From contig JAVTVX010000016.1 of the NCBI GenBank assembly GCA_033439265.1, positions 3,356,501 to 3,420,500 on the forward strand: DNA of 64,000 bases. The letters run 5' to 3'. Made by a program: the position numbers and the translations under genes. The stretch's first letter is position 1; each line of letters opens with the position of its first letter. Shown piece after piece: positions 36,285 to 49,505 of the stretch. The notes below the pieces were generated by a model. That model worked only from the letters and a program-made list of their open reading frames with translations. It made no database searches and was not told where the DNA came from. The stretch comes from Dillenia suffruticosa (taxonomy: Eukaryota; Streptophyta; Magnoliopsida; Dilleniales; Dilleniaceae).

Positions 36285-39200
36285 TCATGAACTGTTAGCA
36301 TGTTTCTTCACAAAAAGCTTGCCCAAATCCTCAGTCACAACATTACTCCTGCAATGCAAATAAAATTTCATCATCAAAGACAAATAAAAACATTAATGCA
36401 ATTTTGCTTATTCACAAAAAACAAGATAAAAAGATTAGAATTGCTTCCACAAAACATTTCTAAGTCTCTCTCTGCCCCAAATCTTGACCATCCATATGGC
36501 TCCCATTATACTTTGCCAACCGAAATATCTAAAAACTTCTTAAAGCCACAAAACATAAACTCCACAAAACTTTTAAGTCAGTGGCTATCTTTAAAAAATC
36601 AGTGCAAAGACAACTACACTACAGCTATCACTCCTGTGAGAATCCGTAACTTGCAATTACAACCCAACTACAAATTAGACATATTGTAACTCAAATCCAC
36701 CATATTTATCTTAAGTCCCTTTAATGTGGTCCAAAAATTACCACCGCTGGAACAACATAAAGAAACAAAAATGTCCTCCCTGGATTGCCCTAATATTTGT
36801 ATTACCTGTAGAAATCTGACAGTCTCATTTTCCTCAAATTCTCAAAATATCTGGCTAATCCACGAAAATGAGAAACAAATTGCAAATCCTGTGACATTTG
36901 ATGATTACTGAAGACCTGCTCATTTTCCCCTTCTTCTCCCTCTTATACATGAACCTCAACTCTCAGGATTTTGGAAAAAGTAATGCTAAATGGACCAAAT
37001 GAATCGATGACCAAATAGATCAAATCAGAATCTTGCAAAAATATCAGAATCTTGCAAACTTAAACATTTTTGAATTGGTCAAAATATCTTTCAAATTAGG
37101 CAAGAAAAAAAAAAGATCTTTAAGACAGTAAGATGGAGCAAAAAATAAAAATAAAATTAAAATTAAAATTAAAATTAAATAAAAATTTAAAACATAGTAA
37201 GATGAATGCCACGTAAGATTCGGTCTATTTAGTCATTGACAATTTTGGTCCATGTAACATTTGTCTTTCGTATAAAATAAAGTACAATGACGTAGAAAGA
37301 TGTATATGACCAACCCCACTTACTGGGATAAAGGCTTGGTGGTAGTGGTGGTGGTGGTTGTTGCTGTTGTAACATTTTCTTTTGGAAAAGAACTGGCCTA
37401 TGTTGTTTTCCTCTTTCCTCAGTCACAGATTTAACAAGGAGACCCACCATCTTAGACAAAAATAATCTCTACAGCTAGGCTAGATGAAGCATTGCCACAG
37501 TCCATGCCTGTGAGGGTTACTGAAACTATAAATATTTATGATAGAACACACTCGCAATGCTTGCACGGGTCTCTTTTATGCTCCATCAAATTAATTATGA
37601 CATTGCAGATAAAGATAAGGGTGAGACAATTTTACGTGCCACTGACCAGAACACTAAAGTGTCGGGGGATCATTTCTCTTATTGAATTATGTTGCCTGGA
37701 AGTGAATTTAACATTGTGCCAAGACAAAACCCTTTTCTGTAAATGCAGGCATTGTGCTGGAAAATATCCCTCAAGAGAACTCTCTCAAAGTCAATTAATC
37801 TGAAAGAAAACCTCTATACTGCAATTTCCACTCACTTCCAAATAGAGGATTCCATGTCAAGTGTAGCTAATAATGTGACAGAAGGACGGCAGACTTCTTC
37901 ATCTGATGTCTGGATATTGCTTTTTGAAGCAAATTAAAAAAAAAATGATTGAGTGAGTTAAAAGATAAAATAAAGGGATATACCTCACTCTCTTGAATGT
38001 GTAAAGCTTCTTTACACATGATGGAAGCTGGGTATTCACCAATTCTGAAAATTGTTTTTACTCTTTGCTGATAAATAAAATTACTCATGAGTTTGTAAAT
38101 CTGTACTAATTTGGGCCTTTTAAAGTATATATAGCTTAATTCATCTATCATCATCAGCAGAAGCAATTAAATCTTCATTAGAAATCAAATTTAAATTCAG
38201 CAGCTTAATTAGTTTATATTTGTCAACTCCTGAGAGTATTACTAGGGTTATCTTAATATTGACAAAATGTTTAAAAGTATTTATTGCAATCATACAACAG
38301 ACATAAGATATCTTCACCACGGACAACCATCTGTCCCAAGATATGCCACGTCATGTGATTCTCCACAAAATCCTTCTAGACAAGGGTAGTTTCAAACAAA
38401 GCTGTACTTGAAAAAAAAAAATGCCTAGGCAATTACTATTACTATGTTTCTTAAAACAACTTTTCCATCAACTTAGGATAAGCAAATCACATATCTAACA
38501 CAATATATCTAACCAAAAATTAGCAAAACATCAATACATCTAACTCACCTTCCTTTAAGTTGAGGAGGAAGAAGCAAATCACCAACAGTATCAGGAACAT
38601 TTCTGGAATGGGGTAGTGTCCCTCTTGGAACTTTACTTTGACGCAAAGAGTCAACTCTATTCGATTCCCTCTTTTGTGATGCATTTTCAGCCTTTGCAGC
38701 TAGAACTCGAGAATAGTGATCATAAGTCCCACCCACTTGAGATGAGATGGTGGGTGAATTCAAAAGCAAAGATGCATCAGGCAGTTTCTCTGGAGAAGGC
38801 ACTGACATGGTAGAAGACCTTTCAGGCTGCTGCTTTGATGATGACATAGTAATCCTATATGTCAAAACAAAAAGATAAATTGGACAATACACCATAACAA
38901 CTAACGAATTAAATTTGACGCTTCAGCATCTGAGAGTACAGGTAAGAATAGTGCAGCACAGCAAATACCACTCCGAATTATAGCGCAAGAAAAGGAAAAA
39001 ATGATGCCTTGGCTACCAGTGCAAGTGAGCATATATCAAAACATAAGAAAAATTGGACAAAACACCATAAGCATAATCAAATCAATTGATGCTTCAGCAT
39101 TTAACAGTACGAATATGTGCAACTCAGTCACTGAAAGAAATTCTACTAGCAAATTATGGCGCAGGAAAAAGAAAAATTGATACATTCAGGTAAACTAGTG

Positions 39201-41311
39201 CAAGCATGCATAACCAAGAGGGCTCAATCACCAGCAAGAAGAAACAAGATAGATACCATATCAGCATCCATAATTAAAGTGTGAAAAAAAAATTAACTCC
39301 AAAGCAGTAAAATCCACTTCCTATCTAAAACCAATTAAAAGGCAAAAACATAACCTGCACTCCTTTATTAGTGAATTTAGTCAAGATAAATCTCTCAAAA
39401 GGTTTTGCAAATGGAGCAAGCATTTAAACTCTATTTGTGTAGAGTAGCACAAACACTAAAAATCACATCAAGAATAATGATTACATGTTGCGAGAAACTG
39501 GTACTAATAAAACCAGTATTTGCTTATTTAAATTTAGTAACGGGGATAATCAATCCCAAAAAGTGCAAAACTACTCATCTAATTGGGGCAAGGCAATCCT
39601 TCATGAAATTTTATATCCAACTTTTAAACTCAAAAACTTAACTTTTATAATTAATGTATAACTCAAGCAAACTATTTGATTATAAATGCATTAATCAAAG
39701 ATAAGAATCATTCACAAGTGCACAAAACTCATTGGTTTTGGAGGAACGATGAGCATCTTAAAAAGAAATTGAGTACCAGTCAAAGAAAGTTTGAGATTAA
39801 CAAGAAGATAGATGTCAAATATATTGATGTACAAAAATACGTAGTAAATCATAAAATATTCCTTTTTAACGTTTAGAATAAAGCTTAGATTCACTTACCT
39901 AAGACTTGAAAGGTAGCTCATGGGGAGCTTATACACCTTATTGACAGTCAACATAAACTTGAAGTTTCGGTAAGGATTAACAATGTGTTGTGGGTTGATA
40001 AGGCATTTGAACCAAAAGATTTGAAACATGTGTTTTCCATGAATCTCAATCCCTCCACAAACTCAAGTTCTAATGCTACAATAGTGCTCAAATAAAGCAG
40101 TAGATCAGTAAGAAAGTAATTAAACATGTAGGATTCTATTAACCCACCCAAACAGTCTAGATTCTGGAACATAACTCATAGGCATCCTAAAATACAAAAA
40201 AGCAACCCTACTTAGTCTGGATCTAGAACTGATTTTTTTTTAGAGACCAGAAGCCGCATTAATAATCATGTATTTGTGAAATCTCAAAACTTTATGTAAA
40301 CTCTAACTTGTTTAATGTTTAATTATAGAGAGGGGATTTTTAGAAAATTTATCACAAATATGTGTATTTGAGGTCCAAGGTTGAAGAGAAGGTGCAAAAA
40401 TAAACAAAAACTTGATAAGTTTTGGTCAATTTCCTCAAATGTGAATTTCCCAAAGCCATTTGAAAAGGCGTTCTGGATTCCAGTTTACTTAAGAAAAGCA
40501 CAAAGAATCCTTAAGAAAAGAAGCTGAGATACTGAGAATTTGGACAAATCCCAAATCTCATTTAGGCAATTTAGGCAATCTTATTACGATGTTATTTCAA
40601 TCTCGTTTCACTCTTGGTTTTGGATGAACAAACATACTAGAAAGATCTCCATATCCCTCTTTGTATTTCAAGTTTAAGCTAGTTAGGGTTAAAATCATGT
40701 CAACATGATTAAAATCACCAAAAGAGAAGTAAAAAGGAAAACCTTATCCTCTTACAGGCAGCTTGACCCACACATCCAGAAATATACTACGCCAATAAAA
40801 CTGTTATTTGGCATGAGTTTGGACAGTCTGGTTCTACTTCCATAGAGTGACCTGCAAACCCTTAACCTTTTAACACATGCTAGGAAAACATGTTTTTTCG
40901 TGTTTATCATGACATGTTAACCCAATGCATTATGGTTTTAAATGAACTTTGCAATTAATGCCAGTTCAAACTTCCACATTTATTGGATCCAGTATGTGCT
41001 TGGCTTGTGATATCCCGTTAACATCACTCTTTGTCTTGAGCTGGTATTAACCATGGTTGTCGAATCTCGTATCATAGCACATAAATATTTTCTTTTCGAA
41101 CTATAGGGTAGCATATCTTATATCATAATTTTTCCTTCTTTTTTTTTTGGCTTTGCATAACGAAAACTGATTTTATGAAGTATATATATACTTACATAGC
41201 ATGGTAGTAACATTAAAATAAATAAGTAAATTCTTAACCAATATTGAGATAAATTAGGTAGCAACTTTTATGGCATAATCACTTTTGTTTTCCTTGTTCA
41301 AGTGTCATTTT

Positions 41312-41345
<34 letters not shown>

Positions 41346-42366
41346 TACAACCAATCATACTTTTCAAGAAGAGTCTAAATAAAAATGCTACTGATATGTA
41401 ATTTTATCCAAACTATACCATTAAAGACCCAAAATCAGATATTATATTTATGGTTCTTAGAATATGAGAAGTTAAAGGAATACCCAAAAAAGTTATGAAA
41501 GTTAAGAAATTTCATCAAAACATAAGGTTGGGCTAAAAACTATGGTGAAATACATATTCTGCATCGTAAATTCATGTTGTATCGTAAAATTAAGCTTTAT
41601 TTAAGATACAGAGATATCATTATTTAAGATATAGAGATAGCATTCGCACGAAATACCTCCACCTACATACACATTCACCACATGTATCGTGTATCACACG
41701 TTTTTGACAACTATGGTATCGACCCATATAATATGATACCTAGTTCTTGACTCAGCAGATCAAAAATTGCCTCCTATAATCTTGTATAAAAAGTATGCAA
41801 TTCACAACATGCCATGAATTTTAGCTTAAACCACGTGAAATCTTAGACCTACTTTGCCAGAAGTACCAAACATTAGCATAAACCCAAAGGTTAATAAAAA
41901 AAATCTAAAATTCATACCCTGTAAGGCTCGAGAATGTGTGCTTAATTTAGGCAATGTCAACACGCAAACTTGTACAAGTGAAAGACCCAATATGACAAAA
42001 AATTCATATCAGGAAAGGCTTCACTTTGAGCAGAAAGATAAAATTTTCCGAAATTTCAATAGAGCATCACGACAAAACCCTAAATTTGCATATCTTGGAT
42101 AAATAACTTGAAGTTTGAATAGCAAGAACAAGGGAAGCAAGAGAGAAAACCTAATTTAACAGTAATTCTTAGACAGAAAAGAGGAATTGTGAAAAATGAG
42201 AAGAAGAATTTTACCGGTTATTAGGAAGAGAAGCTTGCTGTGTTCGTGCTGGTGGAGAAGGAGGAGAATTCCGTTTGGTCGATTCTCGAAGTTCATCTCT
42301 CTCGTCCTGTTTTCTATCTTCTCTCTCCTCACCCTCATCATCTGAAGAAGCATAGTCCACTAATGA

Positions 42367-42369
<3 letters not shown>
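36285..42369 (-). CDS. Conserved plant protein of unknown function, 174 residues, three exons
   Basis: Exons (minus): 42369-42215, 38854-38549, 36348-36285. GT/AG joins keep frame and give 175 codons including the stop. The N-terminus is acidic/Ser-rich (MSLVDYASSDDEGEE) followed by a charged, Pro-containing linker. Exon 2 is Ser-rich and ends with PDTVGDLLLPPQLKGR, and the short last exon gives SNVVTEDLGKLFVKKHANSS. The LLLPPQL...SNVVTED.(K)LF C-terminal motif looks conserved among plant homologues I have a general memory of, but I cannot name a function. There is no signal peptide, membrane segment or zinc finger; it is probably nuclear or cytosolic and largely disordered. The start follows directly after a GA tract. 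Introns of 3.4 and 2.2 kb contain no other supported gene. Confidence 0.82.
41316..41342 (+). repeat. Poly-A run (27 A) in intron
   Basis: A 27-base A run lies in the first intron of the small unknown gene. I found no LINE or SINE body or flanking target duplication, so it is listed only as a homopolymer. Confidence 0.8.
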
Positions 42370-42408
<39 letters not shown>

Positions 42409-42420
42409 TCTCTCCCTCCC
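42370..42420 (-). promoter_or_regulatory. (GA)n tract directly upstream of the start codon
   Basis: On the minus strand an uninterrupted GA run of about 30 bp, continuing as an imperfect run, ends at the ATG of the small unknown gene. It lies in the 5' leader or core promoter. Such GA elements are common in plant promoters and bind GAGA-type factors. It is also a length-variable microsatellite. Confidence 0.7.
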
Positions 42421-43779
42421 TCGCCTGTTCTGCGCTCGGAAAGATGAAACCAGGCAGACCAGACGGAACGCCCGTCTTCAGCAGATTTCAACTAGAAACG
42501 ACGATAGTTCCATAAAACGCAGCGTTTTTTTTTTAGTTTGGATCTCATCTCCGCACCCCCTCGGAAAAGGTAGATTTTACAAATAAAATCAAACTTTTTT
42601 ATTAAATAAACTAAAATTATTATTATATTAATATTTTAATACATCAAAATGAGTACTTTACTTCAACTTACCCTAATTTTAACTTTTTCAAACGATATAT
42701 ATAAAAATTATTGATTATTATTGTTTAAATATATGCTAATATATCTATATAATTAACAAATAATAAATATAAAAAAATTTATCCGGTGTAACTCAAATTT
42801 TCTAACTAAAAATTATCAAATTATATTAGAAAATGAAAATAATAGATTTATTTTATTTTAGATATGTGGATTGAATGCATTCAAATAGAATCAAATAAAA
42901 ATAAATTAGAAAAAGTTAAAAAAATTGTGAGAAAAAAAAATAAAAAATCCTTAGTCAATCCAAAGCCCTAAAATATAAGGGTCAAGAAAGCTACTATTGC
43001 TACCAAGAACTTAACCTTAATGAGCCATTTGAGCCTAAAAAGGACATGAAAGGGTACAGGAGCTTCATCCATATATGTACAAAATCACAAAAACACACTA
43101 ATTGACGGTCGATCTAGTGAGATAGAATATTAAATCTCTTGATTAGTTTCGAATTCAAAACTTGAAAATAAAAAAAAATAAACTATACCAAGAGAGTCGC
43201 AATCATCCCCTAAACAGGGTTCTCATAGATTTTCGGATCAGATTAATCAAAATATAGATTTAAATAACGTGGTGAAAAAAAAAAAAACAAAAGCACCCTC
43301 ATGTGCCATGGGCCACTGAAATTCACACTAGCCCCACAGACATCTAGACGCACAAATTGAGCGAGAAGATGCCAAAATTTCTCCTTGAAAGAGATAAATG
43401 TCACATAAAAAGAATAGGTTGATGGCTGACTCACTGAGAGCCATGTAGGTTCAAGCAAAAAATGTCAACCGTTGCCAAAACAAAGGATCATTTTTTTCCA
43501 GATGAAAATGGCTCTCTAGTTGATTGTAGGAAAATCTTATTGTCCCATGAAAGCTGCAAGTTGCAAACATGCAATTTATGGACATACCCCTCCATTCATT
43601 CTAGGGCGAGTTATATCTGAAACTCTAGAACAAGAAACCAAATGGATAGATAGATAAATAAAATGAACAAATATATTACAAAATAAACAAACAAGTAAAC
43701 CACTCATTAGCTTGATCTTCCTCCGCCCATCATATAGTCCCCCATATAAGAGAGTCAAGTGCATCCTATTTAAGGATGA
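42421..43779. other. Upstream/intergenic region, no gene seen
   Basis: AT-rich sequence between the start of the small unknown gene and the 3' end of the glycerol-3-phosphate dehydrogenase pseudogene. It probably includes the former's promoter. No coding frame with recognisable content was seen. Confidence 0.6.
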
Positions 43780-46700
43780 GGGCTAAGAAGTGTAGGTCTG
43801 TAGATGGATGCGTTTGTGCAATCCCTATGCGATCTCGGGGATCTGTCATCGTTTCATCTCTAAGTGTTTGAAGGATCGCCTCTATTGAAACCTCCCTGCA
43901 TATCAAGATGAGAACAAAAAGAATCAGTGCACACTCAAGAATTCCCTCAGAAGTTCACCAACCTAGGACCAATTAACATAAAATAAACATATTTCGGATA
44001 ACTTGTTGCATGTGAAAGAGGAAACAAGCCTAAATACCTCACTATTAGGATCTTGTAGAGTGTCTTCAGTATTGGGCAAAGCTCAACAGGAGCAACATGT
44101 TTCTTTTCTTCAGGATGGAGAACACAAAACTGAACTGACTGAGCAGCTCGAAAAATGCTTTTACAGCAGAGACACCCTAATTAACAGAAGTTAAAAAGCA
44201 CATGATTAATTGCCAAGATAAACACAAACAAGCAATTTAGGGATTTAAATGATAAATTTGTTCCATATACAGTGCACGATGCAGATGATAAAGAAGATCT
44301 AATCAGGAAGAAGCTAGCAATAAAGATCTAAAATAAAAATGCATAAGAGTACACCGATGAAAATTCTTATCCTAGAAGTATGTAAGATTTAAGGTTTCTA
44401 GCTAAGTAGGCACTCTGGTGCTTTTGGTTCCCAAAGGAAGATTCTAATTTCAATCACTGGTTCCCAAAGCCTTTTGGTCTTTCTTCAAAGCACTCATTCC
44501 AGAGGTTGCAAGACCAGTGGTATCAAGAAATATTGCATTTAAATTAACCTAATGCTTAAATTAGAAGAGCTCCCTTTGAAAATGCCTCAATGTGGTGACA
44601 ATTCCCATCTAAGGGCTGTTAGGGATCTTCGAAGATCCTCAAGATGTGGATCAAAAAATAAAAGCCATAAAACTAAAGAAGAAACATTTTTTGATGAATA
44701 AAACTAAACAAAAAACTTAAAATGAATTCTTTTTTGTGGCTCTACGTTTTAAGTCTGCAACATTTGGCACCATGTTCAAATACACACGGGGCTAATAATT
44801 TTTATCAGGTTGAATTTATTGAGATCTGATACCTGAATCATACCCTTGCCCTTGATACTGTCACCCATATCGAGGCCCATTCCATGCATTATGACCTTTC
44901 AAAAGGGTGACATAAGTGACGGCCAGTAATGGCGTTGCAAGTTTCTCTGGTTCTTCTGCCAGTATATGGGTAATAAAAATCATCTCTGATGTACAGTGAG
45001 CAAAGTATATGGATTTATTGGTAGCAATTTCGTTTGTTAGAGCCACAACCATCCCTAGCATAGCCATACAAGCGTTAGATTCTCAGTTATTAAGCTTAAA
45101 TTCCATGTGCATTGAAGAGTCGAGACTCAGAAAAGTATTACTCTTCTCATCCGGATAAATTACAAGTTGCAAGAAACAATTTGCGAGAAAAAAAATACAA
45201 AATAGTTTTTAACAAACCAACATAAGCATTTGCATTGCTACTCTTAGTTACATGGACTGCTGACCTTGGCCAACCATATCCACGTTAACATAAGAGTCGA
45301 TGCAAGCAAGTGGCCACCTCTTTCTAATAATGAGTTTTTTACCTTTTACCAATTTAACATGTGAAAGTCCAGAACCTGGATCCAGATTTCCACAAGCACC
45401 ATCCCAGCTGTGTATAAACAGCTATTAAATGCTAGAAATCAAAGATCTGCTGTCCACAAGGGCTTATGGAGAAGGTTGATTGTTGAATGGTGCTTTTCTT
45501 GAGGTTTTCCACAGATATTTGATCAACTGGTAATAATTTACAATTGCAAAAGATGGCTCTTATTATAGCTGGCCAAATATAAGGAGTCCTTATGTACCCC
45601 ACATATGCAAGTAGGTGATCATTTAAAAGAATTACTACATAAATCATTGCCACGAAAAATATGGAAATTTGCATTTCTGCCACCTTCCCGCATTCAGTGG
45701 GCACAAGAGAAAGTGATTCTTACTCGGGTAAATTGGGGGCCCTGGCATACTTTTATGGACAATTTTTGTTCACTAACAAAGAATTGAAAGTAACTAACAC
45801 ATACCAGGGAAATCTATAAATGTTGAGCTCTACTCTCCGACGCTGCAATATATTATCAAATTTACATGTTGGGTAAGCGAATCTTACACTAAATCGGAAG
45901 ATTTTCTTCTTGTATTTGGAAAAAGGATGAGCCCTTTTTAGTGGGTTTACCCATGTTAGTCCCAGTTATACAATACAACAACAATGGCTAGAAACATGTA
46001 TGCTTCCAAAGCAGCACACATGCAAGAGTCACAAAAGAGGACTCTGAGATAAACAGGCTTATTTTTTAGAGTAATGCTCTATTGCTTCTTCCTAAGGGTT
46101 AAATAACCATAGATTACTGGGGCGGGGGGTTGGAAACTAGTCATTTTCCAGCTTCCTAGTTCAAGATGATTGCACACAATGAACTGCCAAAATGTTACAT
46201 TCCAGGGAAAGAATTAACAATCAGACCATAACAAACTTCTACCACGGTAATTAAAAAATGGATATTGGGCATTATTTGTTGTGCCAATGATTTATTTTAG
46301 AAACGCATGAACTAAGAAGGCATAGTTGTATTCCAGTGGCATATGCAACCATAGCAATAAGTTCAGAACAATGTATATACTTCCGAAAAAGAAAGAACAA
46401 AGAGAAAAATAAAAAACTGGATGTTACCTGCTCCAATGGCATAAACATTCTTCAATCCACCCATAACTTCATGTGTAACAAGGTCACAATTATCCCACAC
46501 AATAAAATGGGGCTGCCTTAGAAACTTGGCCAATGGTTTTCTCCATTTTTCAGATCCACATATGCGAGCATTGGCATATTCCTTGTTGTAAATTTCCAAG
46601 GCAATATTAGGTCCTCCTAGATAAACGATGTTCTCCATGGGAATTCCAACTGCAAATCATCAAACAGTCACTACATAGAGGGAAGTACTAGTAACAGAAC

Positions 46701-47837
46701 TAGAAGTTATTCAATTCATGATGTATATGTGAGCACCAGGCACCAAAGACAGCCTAGCTGTAGAGGAGGCGACGTATTTTAGAAGTATTGCAGAATAAAT
46801 GCTGACAAGATTTCCCATCTATTGTTCATGTGGCTGTTTTCCAGATTATCAAGACTACAATACTGCATGCACATACAATAATATCTATTTTTTACTGATG
46901 ACAAACAAATTATATGGAAAGTTAAAGCAGAAAATTGGAATTTCATCGCTATTTATACCAAATGAAAATCAAATCTTAAGAGCAAAGAAAAATGAAATAA
47001 AAGGCAATGATTGGCCAAAGAGCACAACATAAGATGCAACAAGCATCATGTAAACATTACTGGACAGCAAAAGCAACTTAAATAATTCCAATGGAGAATG
47101 ATCTTGCTCGTGAATCATAATGACAATAATAATTAGTACCTTAAACAAAATGCAATATCATATTATGCAAAAGAGGATGCTTTACTTGCCCTACTGATCA
47201 TCTGTGTGGGAGTTAGTATGCGGGTTTCAGGTTTCAATTCCGCCTTTATACCCTTTGCCAAAGAAATTATAATCGGCTCGGTGATCCTCTCCTTCCAGTA
47301 CCTAGAAATTTCTTCGAACACCTCACGGGTTTCAGTAGAAGGCAACCCAGTAATAACAATATCAGCAACCCAAACAGCCTCCTGCAGATTGGTGACAACC
47401 TTCAAAGGACAAAGTGGGTATCGATCATATTCAAGCAAAACCCATGTTTCAAAATCTCATCTGCATACAGAATTCTATCCCCTAACCTAACCTCCACATA
47501 CTTCAAGTATGCACATCGCATTATCAATCTCCTCAACACATCCTCCCTCGAATTAATCACTTCGAATAGATGCTCCGCTGTAGGCCGATCAACAGCTCTA
47601 TCGGGTCTCCTCTAAATTCTTATATGGTCCATAAGCATCTTGCAGCAATGCTGTAAATACACTGCCCCAAGCACCCGCTTCAACACCCAAAATCCTTAAT
47701 GGGTCTCCTTCAGATTTTCCAAAAATCCGACGAAGCTCATCGAGCTTCTCTTCTGTTATGCCAGTAGCACCATTTGAGTTCAAAGCCAATCCATCGGCAT
47801 ACGTTTTGCTGTCTACTCCTTCAGCAGTCCTGACCAT
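43780..47837 (-). pseudogene. NAD-dependent glycerol-3-phosphate dehydrogenase, non-processed pseudogene
   Basis: Five exon equivalents (minus): 47837-47186, 46649-46428, 45054-44833, 44176-44038, 43895 to about 43780, with GT/AG joins. Translation matches the plant cytosolic GPDHc-type enzyme (dihydroxyacetone phosphate to glycerol-3-phosphate): [96 protein letters not shown]. It is broken: after DAYG a short deletion shifts frame, the Trp of QIRIW is a stop, one base is lost in NMIDTPLCP, and a deletion between GHNAW and [13 protein letters not shown] shifts frame. Exon 4 shifts before HPEEKKHV, and exon 5 shifts before the FYRP-like end. The first Gly of the NAD-binding GxGAGAWG motif is Glu (GVEAGAWG). 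Introns are retained, so it arose by DNA duplication, not from mRNA. Confidence 0.88.
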
Positions 47838-48224
47838 TTTCTTCCAATAAATCAAACACCAACCTTATTGTGCACTAAATCAAGTTATACTATAATGGGT
47901 CAGTCAAATTTCAATTGAATTTTCCTTCATATTCTGGAAAAAAGAAGCCAACAAATTGAAAAGAACCAATTTACCACATGGGTTTAATCCCCCAAACAAA
48001 AAATTCAAAAACCCAACATTGAAATATCAGTTTATACATACAAATACCACCAAATTAGTCAATAGAATATGAAACGATTGTTGTTGGGTTCTCATTATAA
48101 CTCGGTGACGCCGATTTGGGTCCATCTAGTTTTGTTAGTTTTGTCGTGTTTCTCCTAAAAAATTTAATATATATCAAAACGCAAAGATTACAAAAATTTC
48201 TCAAAGATTTTAGATTCTCCAACT
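47838..48224. other. Former promoter side of the pseudogene, no gene
   Basis: Non-coding sequence upstream of the pseudogene start codon. No coding content or TATA-like promoter that I would defend. Confidence 0.5.
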
Positions 48225-48536
48225 CCAGAGCCGCCAAAAGCCTGAAACAACCTGAACCCGAACCACGAGTCAGAGCACAAAGCCACAATAGAGAGAGATC
48301 CAGAGTTGGAACCCAAGTCCATAGTAAGAGCAAGGATCGTAAAGGTACCCCTAAAATTTTATATCCTTCGTCCATGATCTTTTTCAAATTCAAATCATTT
48401 TATTATAACACATTAAATTTAAAATAATATTAAAATATATATTATATATCAAAATCAAAACAATAAAATAATAAATCATTAAAATTTATATTATTATATT
48501 ACTCTCCATCTTTAAATATTTAACTTAAACAAACAC
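48225..48536 (+). repeat. AGCC/AT module, copy a (cut by the Mutator-like element)
   Basis: An AGCC-rich head (48226-48345, with GAACCACGAGTCAGAGC) is followed by an AT-rich body starting CCCCTAAAATTTTATAT. The body stops where the Mutator-like element begins. Copies b and c lie at 55285-55855 and 55856-57860. Confidence 0.7.
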
Positions 48537-48745
48537 GATTTTTTACCAAATTAACATTAAAATAAATAAAAATTATTTAACTAATATTATTTTTTTTTCC
48601 AAAATCACAATTTCATACTCACAGAATATAAAATTATAATTTTTTTAATATATTAAAAAAATTGAAGAAAAATTATTTTTTTCATCTAAGGAGGTTTTGC
48701 GCTTCCGAAGTGTGAAACCTGTTTTGTGCGAGCACGAAACAGATG
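48537..48745 (+). repeat. Left terminal inverted repeat of the MULE
   Basis: Starts near GATTTTTTACCAAATT and ends around GTGAAACCTG/CACGAAACAG. It matches the reverse complement of 55091-55277 along nearly its full length with gaps in the AT-rich part. Confidence 0.8.
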
Positions 48746-48847
48746 GCTTAATAGCCCTCTTCTGGATCTTCTACGACTACGAAACCTTATGTCTCCAACA
48801 CCCCTCTTCCGGACTGCGAAACCTTCCTTCTCCAACAGCCGCTCGTG

Positions 48848-49045
48848 AAGCTCCCTTCTACGACTTCTGCCTTCTCCAATAGCCGCACACAAAGCTCCCT
48901 TCGACGGCTTCATTCTGTCTTCTCCCGGTTCAGCACCTTGTTCTCTCTTGCACTGCACGCAAAGCTCCCTTCTGCACCCTTGTTCGGCCTTCTCCTGGTT
49001 CAACACCTTCTACTCTCCTGCATTGCACGCAAAGCTCCGACTGGT
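48848..49045. repeat. About 70 bp repeats in the MULE leader
   Basis: AAAGCTCC recurs at 48891, 48961 and 49031, exactly 70 bp apart, with a related word at 48848. Each unit has GCACGCAAAGCTCCCTTCT, CTTCTCC(C/T)GGTTCA and CACCTT. The minus-strand Arg/Glu-rich frames across it come from the repeat and are not genes. Confidence 0.75.
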
Positions 49046-49224
49046 AGCACCACAGGATTTGATTGCTCTTCTCCAACGGCTGAAACATCTGGAAGGTAAA
49101 CCTTGTTGTCCAAACATGCAAAATTAGGTTATAAAAATTTAAGAATTTCGTTATTGAATTCTTGATGTTGGTTTCATTTTAGTTATATTATATGGTCGAA
49201 TGTTTACTGAAATTATGGTATTAT

Positions 49225-49505
49225 GATTAGAGTTTTGAAATTTGGGTTTTCAAAATGAAGTTAGAGTTTTAAATTTGAAATTAGAGTTTTTTAATTGAAT
49301 TAGGGTTTTGAATTTGAAATTAGGGTTTTTAAATTGAAAATAGGATTTTGAAATTAAAATTAATGTTTTTAAAATGAAATTATGGTTTTAAATTTGATAG
49401 TAGGAATTTGAAATTGAAATTACAGTTTTTAGTTTGAATTTAGGGTTTTAAAATTTTAAATAGGGTATTAAAATTAGGGTTTTAAATTTGAAATAAAATT
49501 TCGTA
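49225..49505. repeat. Degenerate TTAGGGTTTT array
   Basis: About a dozen units of 20-27 bp built on ATTAGGGTTTTAAATTTGAA. They contain the plant telomere-like TTAGGGTTT word but with irregular spacing, so this is not telomeric DNA. The array lies between the MULE leader and its transposase start. Confidence 0.75.

Noticed and set aside
37229-37459. 76-codon Gln/Pro-containing frame
   Set aside because: It lies in the second intron of the small unknown gene and follows a CAG/CCA microsatellite; no family resemblance.
41316-41342. SINE or processed-copy tail
   Set aside because: Only a bare poly-A run; no body with Pol III boxes and no flanking duplication was seen.
43780-47837. Functional glycerol-3-phosphate dehydrogenase gene
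   Set aside because: Several shifts, a stop and internal deletions break it. Alternative splice choices I tried do not restore the missing segments.
49225-49505. Interstitial telomere
   Set aside because: The TTAGGGTTT words are irregularly spaced and mixed with AT-rich filler, not a (TTTAGGG)n array.
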